Assembly: GCA_947846985.1 (NCBI GenBank)
Contig: CANTUZ010000002.1
Coordinates: 150,159,889 to 150,223,888, forward strand
From: Fratercula arctica
Taxonomy: Eukaryota > Chordata > Aves > Charadriiformes > Alcidae
Direction: 5' to 3'
DNA: 64,000 nt
A program made the translations under genes and the position numbers. Below, piece by piece: positions 1 through 12,481 of the stretch (its first letter is position 1; every line of letters begins with the position of its first letter). The notes beneath the pieces were generated by a model. It was not told the DNA's origin. It did no database searches and worked only from the letters and a program-made list of their open reading frames with translations.

Positions 1-1977
1 TGTTCCAAACCTGCTAGCTCAGCAAAAAATTGCAGGGAAATTGAATGGAACACGCTTCAAGCTGATTGCGCAAATCCTGGATGTCAAGAAACTATCTTGT
101 GCTAGCGCCTGTGCCAACGTGCTTTCCCTGCTGCTCGCATCCAGTGTTAAAGCTGTAACGGATTCGCTTTCTCTGGGCTGCAGTCCCACCTCCCACCTTC
201 CCGCTGCCAGATCCAGAGGTGCCTCACACCAGCTGAGAGACAGAAACCCTGTCTTGGACAAAAGCTTCCCCATCCCCATGCTTTTCTGTGCCTAATCCCA
301 GAAGTGAGCTGTGGCTGCTGTCATGTCCTTTCCTCTTCTCCCTCTACTTCTGCAGAGTTGAGGAGCAGAAATGTAAGGATAACGTGCATGAAGACAGCGT
401 GGCCTCTCAACGACAGAGGGGAGAGCCTACCATGGAAGAGCACATTACTAACAGTAAATGAGGTTCGATCTTGTAGCTGGAGCTAAGAGAAGACAATTCT
501 CTTCCAAAATAATTTGATCATAGGGAGGGCTCTTGAAGAAAGGAGGCCAAGGCTTGAGGCAGAAGAAAGGAGTTGGAAATAATAATAAGAAAAAGTCAGA
601 TTCTGAGAAGAAAGTCATATTTATGGCCAGCATAGATTTGAGTCCAGGGGGCAGAAATTTTGGCTGATGACCCCAATAGTGGGCAAGCAGGATTAAATAT
701 TAATGTGTTAATTAACCCTGTAATCCTTCACTGAAACATTTGTCACAGCCCACGTACAAAAACTGGGATGCTGTTCAAGAAAAAAAGAGGTCAGCTTCTT
801 GAAAGGTGAACCAAGGCTGCTCACAGAGGCACCTTCTGTCAGACGCAGGAAGGTGGAATCCCATTACCGTCTGCAAATTAAGCCTCTGGGGACCGGTTTC
901 AAACAGAAAAGGAAGCCTGTGAGCTTTGCTGCCCGTGCCAAGGACGGTAGCTGTTGTGAGCAGGTTTTGAGGATGGGGTGCTGATGAGCCTGTGGCACGA
1001 AAGTGCTGCTCACCGCAATGGAGAAGTGTGGGAGGGAAGCAAAAGCTGTTGGGTTTCCAGCTGAATGGCCCTGCACTCGAGGTACCCACGTTGCTGCCCA
1101 AGGCGCAGCAGCAGTGACTAAAGCTTTACAATATTTGGATCTGGACACAGGCAGTTAGGGGGTCATTTTAGAGCACAGAGAAATAAACCTCTGCAGATTG
1201 CTGCTACCAGGATTCCTGAGTTGTGGAATGATTGCTCAAGACAGATCTTGATCCTGTTGTGCCAGGCAAGACTTACTCAGGGAGACGTGTGTGTGCCCCT
1301 AACTGGGGGAAGAGGGGCTATGGGTGCTTGGTTGCCTTTTTGAAGACCGCCTTTCTAAACCAGCTATCTCACCTGCTGTTTGTAACTTTCCTCCATAACA
1401 GAATGAAATCAGCCTGAATGAAATGTGTCCAGCCCATTGCGTTGCTGCTGCTCAGGCCCTGTGGGCAACACGGCAGCCAGCAGGAATCGCGCAGCCTGCC
1501 ATCGGCTCTCCGGTCGGAGAACGATCCACGGCCTGGGTAGGCGCTGGAGGCAAAGCGCTCCAGAAATGACAGCCTACCTTTCTCTGCAGTGATAAATCTG
1601 CCTGCGTCTGCTAGCAGGCAGGTGGACAGTAGAGCACAAACCAGCATATAATAGAAATTCTGCCTGGAGAAAAGGAAGAATCAGGTTTGGTGCCTGCTAA
1701 GGGTCTGCAGGCTTGCAGGTGGCTTTTGACCCTGGTCCATTACCCTTTGCACTCTTCCAAATAATTTATATCTTCATATGGCTGGCAGTTGTCTGGGAAT
1801 CTGTCCAAGGCCTCAAATGAAAGGCCAGGAGAGAGAATCGGTTTTCTATTTCTGGCTTTGCAACTTAACACCTGCCCAGTCTGTGGTGAGTCACTGGGGG
1901 CCAGATTTCTAAAGAGGTGGTTTAGTGTGGACTCCTCATTTTGGGTCTTTCTCTTGGTGTCCAGCTGTAGCTTTAGC
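1..1977. other. Unique sequence, no gene recognised
   Basis: Moderately GC-rich sequence up to the first CR1 element. Short open frames occur on both strands, overlap each other and show no recognisable domain. I see no repeat family, RNA gene or clear promoter here. Confidence 0.5.
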
Positions 1978-2882
1978 ATCATAGAATAGTTTGGGTTGTA
2001 ATGGACCTTTCAAGGTCATCTAGTCCAACTCCCCTGCCACGAGCAGGGGCATCTTCCACTAGATCAGGTTGCTCAGAGCCCCGTCCAACCTGACCTTGAA
2101 TGTTTCCAGGGATGGGGCATCTGCCACCTCTCTGGGCAACCTGTGCCAGTGTTTCACCACCCTCATTGTAAAAAATTTCTTCCTTCTATCTAGTCTAAAT
2201 CTTCGCTCTTTAGTTTAAAGCTATTGCCCCTTGTCCTACTGCAACAGGCCCTGCTAAAAGGTTTGTCCCCATCTTTCCTGTAGGCCCCCTTTAAGTATTG
2301 AAAGGCTGCAATAAGGTCTCCCTGGAGCCTTCTCTTCTCCAGGCTGAACAACCCCAAATCTCTTGGCCTGTCCTCATAGCATAGGTGCTCCAGCCCTCTG
2401 ATCACCTTCGTGGCCCTCCGCTGGACCTGGTTCAACAGGTCCATGTCTTTCCTGTGCTGAGAGCTCCAGAGTTGGACACAGTGCTGCAAGTGGGGTCTCA
2501 CCAGAGTGGAGTAGAGGGGCAGAATCACCTCCCTCGAGCTGCTGGCCACACTTCTTTTGATGCAGCCCAGGATACAGTTGGCTTTCTGGGCTGCAAGTGC
2601 ACATTGTTGGCTCATGTCCAGCTGTTCATCCACCAGTGCCCCCAAGTCCTTCTCATCAGGGCTGCTCTCAATCCCTTCATCTCCCAGCCTGTATTGATGC
2701 CAGGGGTTGCCCTGACCCACATGCAGGACCCTTCATTTGGCCTTGTTGAACCTCATGAGGTTCACACAGGTCTACTTCTTGAGCTTGCCCAGGTCCCTCT
2801 GAATGGCCTCCTATCCCTCAGGTGTGTCAACCACACCACTGAGCTTGGTGTTGTCTGCAAACCTGCTGAGGGTGCACTTTAG
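1978..2882 (-). mobile_element. CR1 LINE, 5'-truncated, minus strand, with ORF2 C-terminus
   Basis: Read on the minus strand this is the 3' part of a CR1 non-LTR retrotransposon, whose ORF2 encodes an endonuclease and reverse transcriptase. The copy begins just upstream of the RT catalytic block: the FADD-type motif lies at about 2847-2861 but reads F-A-D-N-T, so the second catalytic Asp is Asn (codon 2850-2852). The same frame has a TAG at 2811-2813, then stays open from 2720 to 2190 through the usual C-terminal segments ([26 protein letters not shown]). The 3' UTR and terminal octamer (inverted, CATAGAAT) end at 1978. It cannot encode an active RT. An intact CR1 is about 4.5 kb, so over three quarters is missing, as expected for 5'-truncated CR1 insertions. 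Confidence 0.95.
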
Positions 2883-5800
2883 AGGCCTCCAAAGTATAAT
2901 TCCTCAGAGTTCCCTGCTCAGCTGCCACCTAACTCTGGAGGAGCATGAAGTCCATGGTACCTTCCACTTTTTTTATGTGAAAAAATTCCTACTGCTTTGC
3001 ACGCTTGGATGCACCTTAGCTTTGATGATGTTGAGTAATGTCCTTGACTGGGCATTCCTCCATCTACTTTGCCTAGTAGGGTCAAGCCTGAACCTCAAAA
3101 TGTGCTTCTTGGATTGAAATCCACAAAAAACATAAAATAAAATGCCGTCGCACACTCACCTGTGCAGAACCCCCGCTTTTTTTTTTAATCTGGTAACTCT
3201 GCGCTTGAAGTGTTTGCCCAAGTAGGAGACTTACAATCATCCTCATGCCTTCCAGGAGAGCATCCTCCCAGCGTGGGTAGAGTGGGACTCCCCTCCTGAG
3301 ACTGGCTTGGTTTTAGTAACTACCCAGGATAATCACTCTATTAGATTACCTGTGGGCCTCAGATTTCCACCTAAATGGGGTTGATAATGCTTTTCTGGCT
3401 AATAGGACAGCCCGAGAGCTGGTTTATCACCGTTGTCAAGTGTGTCGTGATCCTAGGGAGAAAAGCAGCATAAACCACAGCACAGCTAAGATGTTTGGAA
3501 GGGCTTGGCGACAGGCACGTGTGTAGTTAAAAAAATGTTACACTGTTGCTTACTTAGCTCAAATCACCATTCTTTGTGCTGGGGACATGCTTTTCTGTGG
3601 CTAAGTGCAACAAGGATTTCCAAAGAATCAAGCAAAACCTTGCAGAGCTGACGGCCTGGAGCTCCAGGCTTGGCTCTGTGTTTACAAACCTGAATGAAGG
3701 CAGCCCAGTTTCCGCAGATGCCGAGTACCGGCAGATCCCACTTTGATTTGGGATGATTATATGCAGAATGAAGAGAGAAGCATTTAGCAGAAGTCCTCAC
3801 CTGAAGGCCACAGGAGAGGAACCCACTCCTGTGTGATGTTTGCCCACCTTCTGGTGGGAGCCGAGAAGGTCCCCGGGAGGCAGTCGGTGCTCTCCTTTTA
3901 TTCAGCAGTTGCAAGTGCCAGATTAAACTTTGGAAAGCGTTTTTTGAAGTCCACTCCCCAATCTGGAAGGATTTCAGGCTGGCTTACAAACTGTCTTTGC
4001 CTTCAAATAGCCCTTGCCCAGGTTTGTGTTGCTTTATCAAAAACAAAAGGAAGAGGGGAAAAAAGGAGGGAAAGGCAGAACAGGCTTTGAAATAGTTGTT
4101 TGTGGAATGGTAGTACTCTGTTAAAATTATTCCTCAGGCTGGAGCAAATTAAAGTGATCTTTGCTCCACAAATTAATACTTACACCGTGGTTGTTTATCA
4201 CATCGTGGTAATATCACATGGGAATAAAAAATATCAACTCTTACCTGTTCAAATAGCTGAGGTGTAACTGTTTGAGGTTTGGCATTGCAACAGCTGTTTC
4301 TCATGTCCTTGGAAATAATTGGTTGTTACAGAGGCTATTTAAATGTGAGAAAATCACTGCGGTTTTATAATTAGTTTATTTTTAAGGAAAAACATAACTG
4401 ACCTTTGCTAATAGGGTGAGGGTTTCAGGTGGGATTGGAGGGATAGCAGTGTAGGCACCTGATTTACCGTGACATTAAACAGGTAGTAAAACCAGAGGCT
4501 TATAAATATTAAGATCTTAATCTCACAGTAGAGCTCTGCTGGGGGAAAGCCAGAGACAAATAAGGCTTTGCCTGAAACTCGCTGTAGGGTCGGGGCCCCA
4601 GCGTGCAGCGTTACAGAGCAGGGTGGCTGTGCTGAGAGGGTATAAATACAAGCAGCTGGCTCTGGCAGTAGCGTCGTATGAGATTCATTAGGGGGCTTAG
4701 GCACTCTGCGGCTATTTTTAGTGGGTAAATTCATAAAAGTCTCTCTTTGGGTGAAGCCTAATTCAGAAACACCTTAAATCCACAAACATCTAATGTGGTG
4801 GGATTGGGAGAGCTCCCTGGCTGCCTGAACCTCTGCTCTCAGGCATGACCAGCATTGCAGACGGCTTGGGAGTCACCAGCGGCAAGGTGCCTGGCTCACT
4901 CCTGGCTCACTCCTGGCTCCTCCTGCACAGAGCTGGTGGCCCAGTTCCCCACCTGGCTTTAACTTTTCCCTTGATACCCCCTGGGAAGAGACTTGGCTGC
5001 TCTGGGGAAGGGCCTCCGCTGGTTTGCACCATCCTGCTAGGCAGGAGGGTTAGCGAAGAGGGAGGTGACGTGGGACACAGGCAGCTGGCAGAGCGGCCAG
5101 GTGGCAGGCAGCATCCCGCCAGCAGCCCCGCAGAGGTGCTGCGCTGTGGGTTAAATCTCCAGCCCCGGTTTTGGGAAAGAGCTGGCAAATGCCGCTCATT
5201 TTGTGAGTGAGTCCATGGCCGGGAATCCCCAAGGAGGGGAAAGGGAGGCATTTAATGACTGCACAAGGCACGACCCTGTCCCCAATATTTCATAAGAGCT
5301 TTTTTAATTAGCGGTCTGCCTATCGCCTTGCCTTGCGCGTCCTTGGCTTTTGCTGGCCATTCCCTCCCCTCCTGCGCTGGATGGGGAGCACGTGGTGGCT
5401 TGGTCTGCATGTAGCCAGCTGGGCTCTGGCCCGTGGCTTCACTGGGGCAAACAGTCAGCTCAAAGGGCTCCTCCTACACCAGCCACGGGGCTCGTTCCCA
5501 CAGCATGTGCTTTCTCTGCGGGCTGCCTAATGAAAAGTGTTCCATGGCAAAGGCAGGCTGGCGGAGGGAGCTGTAGCTCTCAGGTGGGTGCTATCCCCGA
5601 GAGCGCCGGCAGTCTGAGCAGAGCCTATTTATTGGTGCTTCTTCCTTCGAGGAGTAATAACTTCCAGATTTACTCCCTTTCTAACTGAGCATCTTTCAAA
5701 GTGGGTGTAGAACTATTTAAATAGCTCCTGTGGAGGTGGGATGAGAAATTGCTCTTATTCCGTAGTCTGCAATCAGCACCAAACAAGCACTTTTCTCCGC

Positions 5801-8800
5801 TGCACACACAAACAGGCGAGCATCTGCCAACAGCCTCAGCACTTTAGATCTGATTTTCTGCTCGCTGGTGTAAGACACAAGGAATTCCACTGACATCAAC
5901 AGAGTTTCAACAGTGTAGTTTTTGTTTTATTTTATTTTCAGTCTGGTTACATCTCCATATTTCTTTTACCCCAGGGACTCCTCAGTGGAGGAAAACCCCG
6001 CTGCGGCACGTGGGCAGTGCAGACCCGCTGCAGCCCGTGCTGCCTGGCAGAGCTGGGCCATGGAATGGTTCTTCACAGCCCTTCACCTGGGTTTTGGAAG
6101 GGTCAAGAACAGCTCTGCAAGCTGCTTGTTCCTGGACAACAAAGGCATCCTCCTGCACCAGCGAGAGGAGCTTGCAGCATTCCTGGAGGAGGTGGAGGCT
6201 GCAGATGTCCTGGGGTGCCCTCCTGGGACATCTGAAATTGGTCTCTCTGCTTTGCCAGCTCCCCTGCGGGAAGAACCTCAAGCCCAGGTGCTGATTGCTG
6301 TGGCAGAACAGAGCCTGATGAAGAGTAAATGTAAAAGAGCAGAAGGCCCCAAACTCATCCCTGCTTGGATGGAGCAGAAATGTGGTGGGGACCAAAGAGG
6401 ACAAACAAGCCCCAGGCCTTCAGAGGTGGTTCAGTCAGAGGAGAGCCAGCCTCTCCGGTGGCTTACAGAGAGAGCCCATGCCCGTACCAAAGAGAGATGT
6501 AGCCACTCACTCTGGCAAATCCCAACAAAAGTTTGGGTCGTTGCTGAGTCAGTTCTGTAGCTAGCAATGTGTGGTATTTTCGTGCACTGTTTTTTTTTTC
6601 TTTTGGTGCAAACATGGGTGGCAATCTGATTAGCTTATGATTCATGATTTGGCTAATGGCCTTACTTCCCCCAGTCCCCACCTGTTCAAATAACTACTAC
6701 TGTAATATAGGCTGTTAACTTGAAATTTTCACTTTTCCAACCCCTTTTGTAAATGAGTTCTGGAAGCTGCTTTGATTCTTGTCCATGGGCAGAAGTTGTA
6801 ATAATTTAATATCAATGCTTTTAAAACCAACTCAACCTGGTGCAAAACTCTATGCGGGCATTTAGGGAGACACACGTTCAGTTCGAGCTGTTCCTGACGA
6901 ACTAACGCTGTGATCAGACATGCTGTTCTGGGAGAGCCTGGTTTCCAGCCCCTGCTGCTCGGTGCTCCTTCTTGCGAAAGGCCACCTCCTCCCCAGCTCT
7001 GCCGCCCCCTCGCCCAGTCCCGACAGCAGGAGCCAGGTGAGAGAACCCTCCTGTCCAAGGAGTCTCATCTGACCTGGAATATTGTGCTGGAGCGGGGCGA
7101 GGAGAGGCTGCTCCATGCAGTTTGAGTGCCAGACCTCAGCAGAGCGGAGGGAGAGCCTGCATGAGCAGCCGCGGTGGGTTGAGGCTGGTGACTTGGGCCG
7201 GCTCAGCTACTGTCCCATCAGCGAGCCTGACACTGCGCCTTTGGTCACCCGGTCCCGTGCCCACCACTCATCGCTGCAGTTAAACCAACCTGAGCGAGTT
7301 GCACCAGGGGCTCCCTTTGCGCCAATTTAAACAGATCAATCAGATCAATCAGGCTCAGGGGCGCTTCCCAAAAGACCTAAGTTATGTAAGCAATACAGTG
7401 CAATCAGAAAAAAAAAAAAAAAAGGAAAAAAAGGAAATACTGGTACTGAACTCTCCAGAGGATTGGTTTATTCTATTCTCCGACTGGCCAAGATATTGCA
7501 ACGGAAAGTTCAGATAATTTTGAAGTACACGTGCATTTCAGCCTCTGTGCTTACATCTTCATGAAGACCATTAGACAAATCCTGACCTTGCCCAGTCCTC
7601 TTCTGACCTGCCTCGGTCCCTGCGCAACCCTCAGCTGCTGCTTTGGTGCATTGCAGCGTGTTTAACTCTCGCGTTCTCTCCATTGCAACAGATGTCTAAT
7701 CCTTCTCCTGTGGTGTAAATTCACCCTTCCCTGGTTGCCGGTCGGGCTTTACATGCAGCGACTGCGCCATGGGCAGGATGCAGAGCCTCTGGACCTCCCA
7801 AAACCAGCCCAAAGGCAGCGGGGAGAGGAGCGGTTGTGTGACCATGCTGCTGCAGTCAGGATCCAGGTTTTGCACCAGGGGAGGTAGATGCTTTGCCTGT
7901 GGGTAAAAGCAGTAGGTTCACCAAGGAAGTGCCTCTCCATCGGTGGTGTGCTAATTTCACCCCTGGCAAACAGCATTAATATAATACATCAAGCTGGCTG
8001 CATTAATAGCAAACCAAGGGAAAGGATTTGCTATACATGCTAGCTACTTTTCAAATGCAAATGTCTGTTTTAAATCAGATTAAAACAGAAGGAAGCCTAG
8101 AGAATGCCAATAATTAATACATGATACAGGAATAAACATCCAGGGCATCAAAAGGTAAAACACAATCACAAAGATAAAAGTAATCCATCTTCTCCACGCA
8201 GCCTGCTCTGCCGCATGGAGGAAGTGGGTGTGAGTCCCCCATTCCCATTTCCATAGGTAGGTGGTGAGTGTAAACCCAAAGCAGCTGCTGAGGAAATAAG
8301 AAGAATCCTTAAGCTCAGCTGTGGAAGTGGAGAATCCCTGGGCTGGGCTCAGCTTAGCTCTCCAGGCTCCCCACATTTTTCGAGCCATTGCTGCTGCAGA
8401 GAGGGAGCCTTTAACCGTCACTTCTATTCATTGGCATGACCTCGGTCCCTTCAGGGTGTGCACGTCTAGCTTCTGTGGCTTTAAGTCAGTAAGAAAGGTG
8501 GTCTTCAGGATCCCCACTGAGCCATGAGTGAACCTCAGAAATATTTTGCCCTGACTTCCCTGCCTCGTTTTCTGCACATGAAAAGCAGCCCAGCTTCTCC
8601 CCTCGCTTCCCCAGACCTGCATGTTGAGTTACAGTAGAGGTTACAGCAGGATGTATCTCATCTACCTTGAATCTTAAAAGAAGAGAAATTGGAAACTTGA
8701 GGGAAAATGTTAAGAGACTCTATCCCCCTTTCATATGTCTTACAATTCACACAGTGCTGGCAGCGGACCCCGGCAGTGCCCTGTGGTTTTATTTCCTTCT

Positions 8801-9220
8801 TCAGCTGATACTGAAATAGCAGCACTTTCTCCAGCTTTATTAAGCTTGCATAAGGCACCCAACTGTAGCAGGCCTTGAATATCAATTGTATCGGGAGATA
8901 AGCAGGCCTGACTCGCACACAGTCCGTGCGTGTGGGAAGCGAGCTCCTCTGAAGGGAGATAAACATCGCTGTTAGTGTTTGAAAGCTGCTGCTCAGTGGT
9001 GAGCTCCACCAGAGAAGCCGTGTGGCTGCTGGTTTTGCTGACTGCTCTATGTACCGGTCCCTGGATTTGTAGGGTACTTATCTCACCAAGCGGTTCTTTA
9101 TTTTCAGCCCTAGATACCAGGAAAGAAGTGGAAGTTTCTTCGCAGACCTCTTAGGAGTTGTGTTGCTGACTTAAAGGTTTGCGAAGCGCCCCAAATCAGA
9201 ACATAGGGCTTAAAAGTCAA
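2883..9220. other. Long unique region, no gene recognised
   Basis: About 6.3 kb without a recognised repeat apart from short low-complexity tracts: a T-run near 3178, an 11-12 bp unit repeated about three times at 4893-4921, and an A-rich tract at 7408-7432. The longest open frame (5922-6560, plus, 212 codons) lies in GC-rich sequence, has a 140-codon frame antisense to it and matches no family I know. I treat it as a chance frame. Confidence 0.45.
7408..7432. repeat. A-rich low-complexity tract
   Basis: A run of about 16-17 A followed by GG and a second A-run. It is the only long A-homopolymer on the plus strand; the other long tracts in the window are T or C. No retrotransposed gene body is visible on either side, so slippage is the simplest origin. 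Confidence 0.8.
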
Positions 9221-9845
9221 ATCATAGAACCACAGAATGGTTTGGTTGGGAGGGACATTCAAACATCACCTAGTCCAACCCCCTGCCATGGGCAGGGACA
9301 CCTCCCACTAGACCAGGTTGCTCAAAAGCTCAAAGCCTCATCCAATCTGACCTTGAACACTTCTAGGGATGGGGCATCCACAGCTTCCCCGGGCAACCTG
9401 TGCCAGTGTCTCACCACCCTCATCGTAAAAATATTCTTCCTTATAGCTAACCTAAATCTACTCTCTTTTAGTTTAAAACTGTTGCCCCTTGTTCTGTCGC
9501 TACAGGCTCTGGTAAAAAGTCCCTCTCTGTCTTTCTTATGAGCCCCCTTTAAGTACTGGAAGGCTGCTATAACATCTCCCTACAGTCTTCTCCAGGCTGA
9601 ACAACCCCAACTCTCTCAGCCTGTCCTCACAGGAGAGGTGCTCCAGCCCTCTGATCATTTTTGTGGCCCTCCTCTGGACCCGCTCCAACAGGTCCATGTC
9701 CTTCTTGTGCTGAGGGCCCCAGAGCTGGGTGCTGTACTCCAGGTGGGGTCTCAGGAGAGGAGAGCAGAGGGACAGAATCACCTCCTGCATCACCTGCTGG
9801 CCACGCTTTGCTTTGCAGGACACAGTTCGTTTTGGTGCACTTTGC
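9221..9845 (-). mobile_element. CR1 LINE, 5'-truncated, minus strand
   Basis: The 3' end of a CR1 element in antisense. The inverted octamer and the 3' UTR stem-loop start at 9221, followed by ORF2 C-terminal segments (KFFT/RKKF region, [30 protein letters not shown]). The frame is broken near 9585-9600, where part of the EKRRL-GDLI block is missing. At the 5' side (about 9808-9845) homology to the copy at 1978-2882 continues weakly through the segment encoding ...NCVLQ..., with several small deletions. It is a decayed, non-functional copy of a CR1 subfamily close to those at 24053 and 38463. Confidence 0.93.
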
Positions 9846-10261
9846 CAGCTTGTAGTCATTGCAAATTATTACAAACTGAACAGTAAGGATACTCTGGACT
9901 CCTCTCTCCTGATTTATGATCATCTGCATATGGAGAAAACCCTCTTGCTGGCCCTAGGAAGGCCAGGAACACACTCTTTTAAAAATAAACTGAAAAAATC
10001 AAACGGTTCCCACAAGCCTCTTTCACATTTTCTTTCTGATCTTCATTCAAACCCCACATTGGGCTGAAAGGAGCCCCAGGCTCAGCCACGGTGTGGACAG
10101 ATGGACAGTGTGGGCAGCCAGCCCTTCCCACCTGACATGGCAGGCATGGAGGTTACTGCCTCTGTCGCCTGCTGATAAATCTGTGCTTGCTGCCGGCAGA
10201 AGCAAAGGCAGTTCCGGTCATTCTGGGAGAAAAGCCCGCTGGATACCAGAGTGGCCATGCC
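9846..10261. other. Spacer between two minus-strand CR1 copies
   Basis: About 415 bp with no repeat or gene that I can recognise. Confidence 0.5.
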
Positions 10262-10692
10262 ATCATAGAATCACAGACTCATTTAAGGTTGGAAAAGACC
10301 TTTAAGATCATCGACTCCAACCATTAACCTGACACTGCCAAGTCCACCACTAAACCATGTCCCTAAGTGACACATCTACCTGTATTTTAAATACCTCCAG
10401 GGATGGTAACTCAACCACTTTCCTGGGCAGCCTATTCCAATGCTTGACAACCCTTTCAGTAAAGAATTTTTTCCTAATATCCAGTCTAAACCTCCTCTGG
10501 TGCAGATTGAGGCCATTTCCTCTTGTCCTGTCACTTGTTACTTGGGAGAAGAGATGGACCCCCACCTGGCTACAGCCTCCTTTCAGGCAGTTGTAGAGAG
10601 CAATAAGGTCTCCCCTCAGCCTCCTTTTCTCCAGGCTAAACAACCCCAGTTGCTGTTGGCCTTTTGGCCACCTGGGCACACTGCTGGCTCGT
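10262..10692 (-). mobile_element. CR1 LINE, minus strand, internally deleted
   Basis: The 3' octamer and UTR lie at 10262-10370, followed by an ORF2 C-terminus that stays open back to about 10650 ([41 protein letters not shown]) and ends in the family's usual D-M-V stop. Directly upstream (10655-10692) the sequence jumps to the more N-terminal CR1 segment normally about 220 bp further away (the block encoding [10 protein letters not shown]). The copy therefore carries an internal deletion as well as a 5' truncation. It resembles the 14237-15348 copy more than the 9221 copy, so two subfamilies lie next to each other here. Confidence 0.9.
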
Positions 10693-11634
10693 GGTGGTTG
10701 GACTCTTAACCACACATAATGACAAAAATACAGCCAACCCTCCCTGCCTCATACTCTCCCAGCCAGTCGGTGGGATCAATCAGAGGGATCAAACAACAAC
10801 CAACCAGTCCTTGTCCAACCCTTCCTCACTGCAGAGGACCCTGGCAAGTGTGCAGATCCAGGTGTGACGGTACCATCTGTGCTGTCTGGATTGCATTAAG
10901 AGGAGATGCCAGTGCCACCAGCAGCATTAATGTAAAAGCACTCATGTTACTGCCTTCCTGGCAGCACCGATAGGTCTGCAGAGGCTGTAGAAATCAGCAG
11001 TTGTCCTTCAGAAGACAAGCTGAGCCAGCAGAGAGGATGGTCCCCTGGATCTTCTGAGTGAGGAGTACACCTCAACCAGGGGTTATTTAGGCTTGACTAT
11101 ACCCCTGTTGATGATATCAAAGCCTTCTGTTAGGTTGCAGGCATCAGCATGGACTCTGATCTTTGGCTGCTGCCCAGAGAAAATTATTAATCACTCCGAC
11201 AAGCACTATCCTAAGCAAGTCTAAACAAGTAGTGCTCCAGTGTTCAGGATTTCAGGTAATATCAAAGTTATGAAAGGTCTGAATTTCCATCTTGCCCTTG
11301 GGACCCCATGGTTCAGTCCTACTAATTAATGTAATCACTGGGACCAAATATTGTAGAAGTGCTTACCAGCCTGGATCAAGGGGATGATGTCTGAGATGGA
11401 AATTACCCAGGGGCGGTGTTGAAACAAACGCTGCTTCTAAGACCTGCATATAGTTACTTTATATATGAACCAGAAGAGGGTTGCCTCCTCACAAGGTGTA
11501 GGTGATTACCATGAGCTGGACTAGATTACATGCAACCCTTTACCCATGTATGTGTGGGAGGAAATGACCTTTTGAGATATATTGCAATTTTGCCCTTGAT
11601 TTCAGCAGGATTAAAATCCCACTTGGGCAAATCC

Positions 11635-11660
11635 TTTTTTTTTTTTTTTTTTTTTTTTTT
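11635..11660. repeat. Poly(T) tract, 26 bp
   Basis: An uninterrupted run of 26 T. No retrogene or SINE body is attached, and CR1 elements end in an octamer rather than poly(A), so this is more likely a slippage-expanded homopolymer than a retrotransposon tail. Confidence 0.95.
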
Positions 11661-12443
11661 AGGAAAAAGCTGTGGCTTTTTTGCTGTGTTTTCCTGTAAT
11701 TTTCATGACTGGATGGAGCAAGCTGAGTTTCACAACATTTTAGGTTCTGGTTGGGCTTCCATCACAAAGGTGATATTTGCAGGTTGAAGTACAGCCTTTG
11801 TTTACCTTAGTGGTGCATTTCCCAGCAACTTCAACTAGGAAAGAGTTTTGCCCGTGATGTCTTTCACTGGTGGGGGCTTTGTTCCCACGGTCAAGTGATA
11901 ACCTTCCCCTTCACCTCTGTCCCTGCGGCATGACGTGGGGCAGCATCCTTGCTCTTTGGCGGCCACAACAGCTCTGCTCCCTCTCATAAACAACCGCATG
12001 CTTTGGGTTGATTTCTGCCCTAAACAATATTTTTTTCTTATAACTTCATTTTTATTTATTGCCTAAAATTCTAGATTAAATGCCATCTCCTAGCAACTGG
12101 TATATTTTTGTCCCTAGTCTGCTAACTTTCAGTGCTTGGATATTGCTCTCCCTTCATTTTGCTGTCTCAGACAGAAAATAAAACACTAGTTTCCGGATCC
12201 CTAGTTGCATTTACATTTGTTTGTTATATTTCTAAACAGTTGAGTCAGTTAAACAGCTAACTTTATATCCACTTGCTTGTTGCCTCTATAGATGTGCTCC
12301 AGAGAAACAAAAATATACAGTGTAGTCCTCCTGCTTGGTGCATCTTTGAAAGAGAGAGACATGGGACAGGAGCTGCCTCAGTGAGGCCACCCCACCTGAG
12401 ATGTTTTGGGATGGGGCTCTTCTTCCTACTGTGCAAACCCTTG

Positions 12444-12481
12444 ACATTTCTTGATGTGTCCAAAGAAACATCAAGAAATGT
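12444..12481. repeat. Perfect inverted repeat (14-bp arms, 10-nt loop)
   Basis: The arms ACATTTCTTGATGT (12444-12457) and ACATCAAGAAATGT (12468-12481) are exact reverse complements around a 10-nt spacer. The pairing stops at both ends: G-G outside and G-A inside. No repeat family or structured RNA gene is recognised around it. Confidence 0.85.

Noticed and set aside
5922..6560. 212-codon plus-strand open frame, the longest outside repeats
   Set aside because: GC-rich sequence gives few stops, a long frame exists antisense to it, no domain or family is recognised, and about one frame of this size is expected by chance in 128 kb of strand.
8080..8421. Minus-strand frame with a hydrophobic, membrane-like C-terminal stretch
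   Set aside because: The hydrophobic run comes from AT-rich sequence. No signal, splice or family evidence.
11635..11660. T26 tract as the poly(A) tail of a retrocopied gene on the minus strand
   Set aside because: No intronless gene body or target-site duplication is visible beside it.
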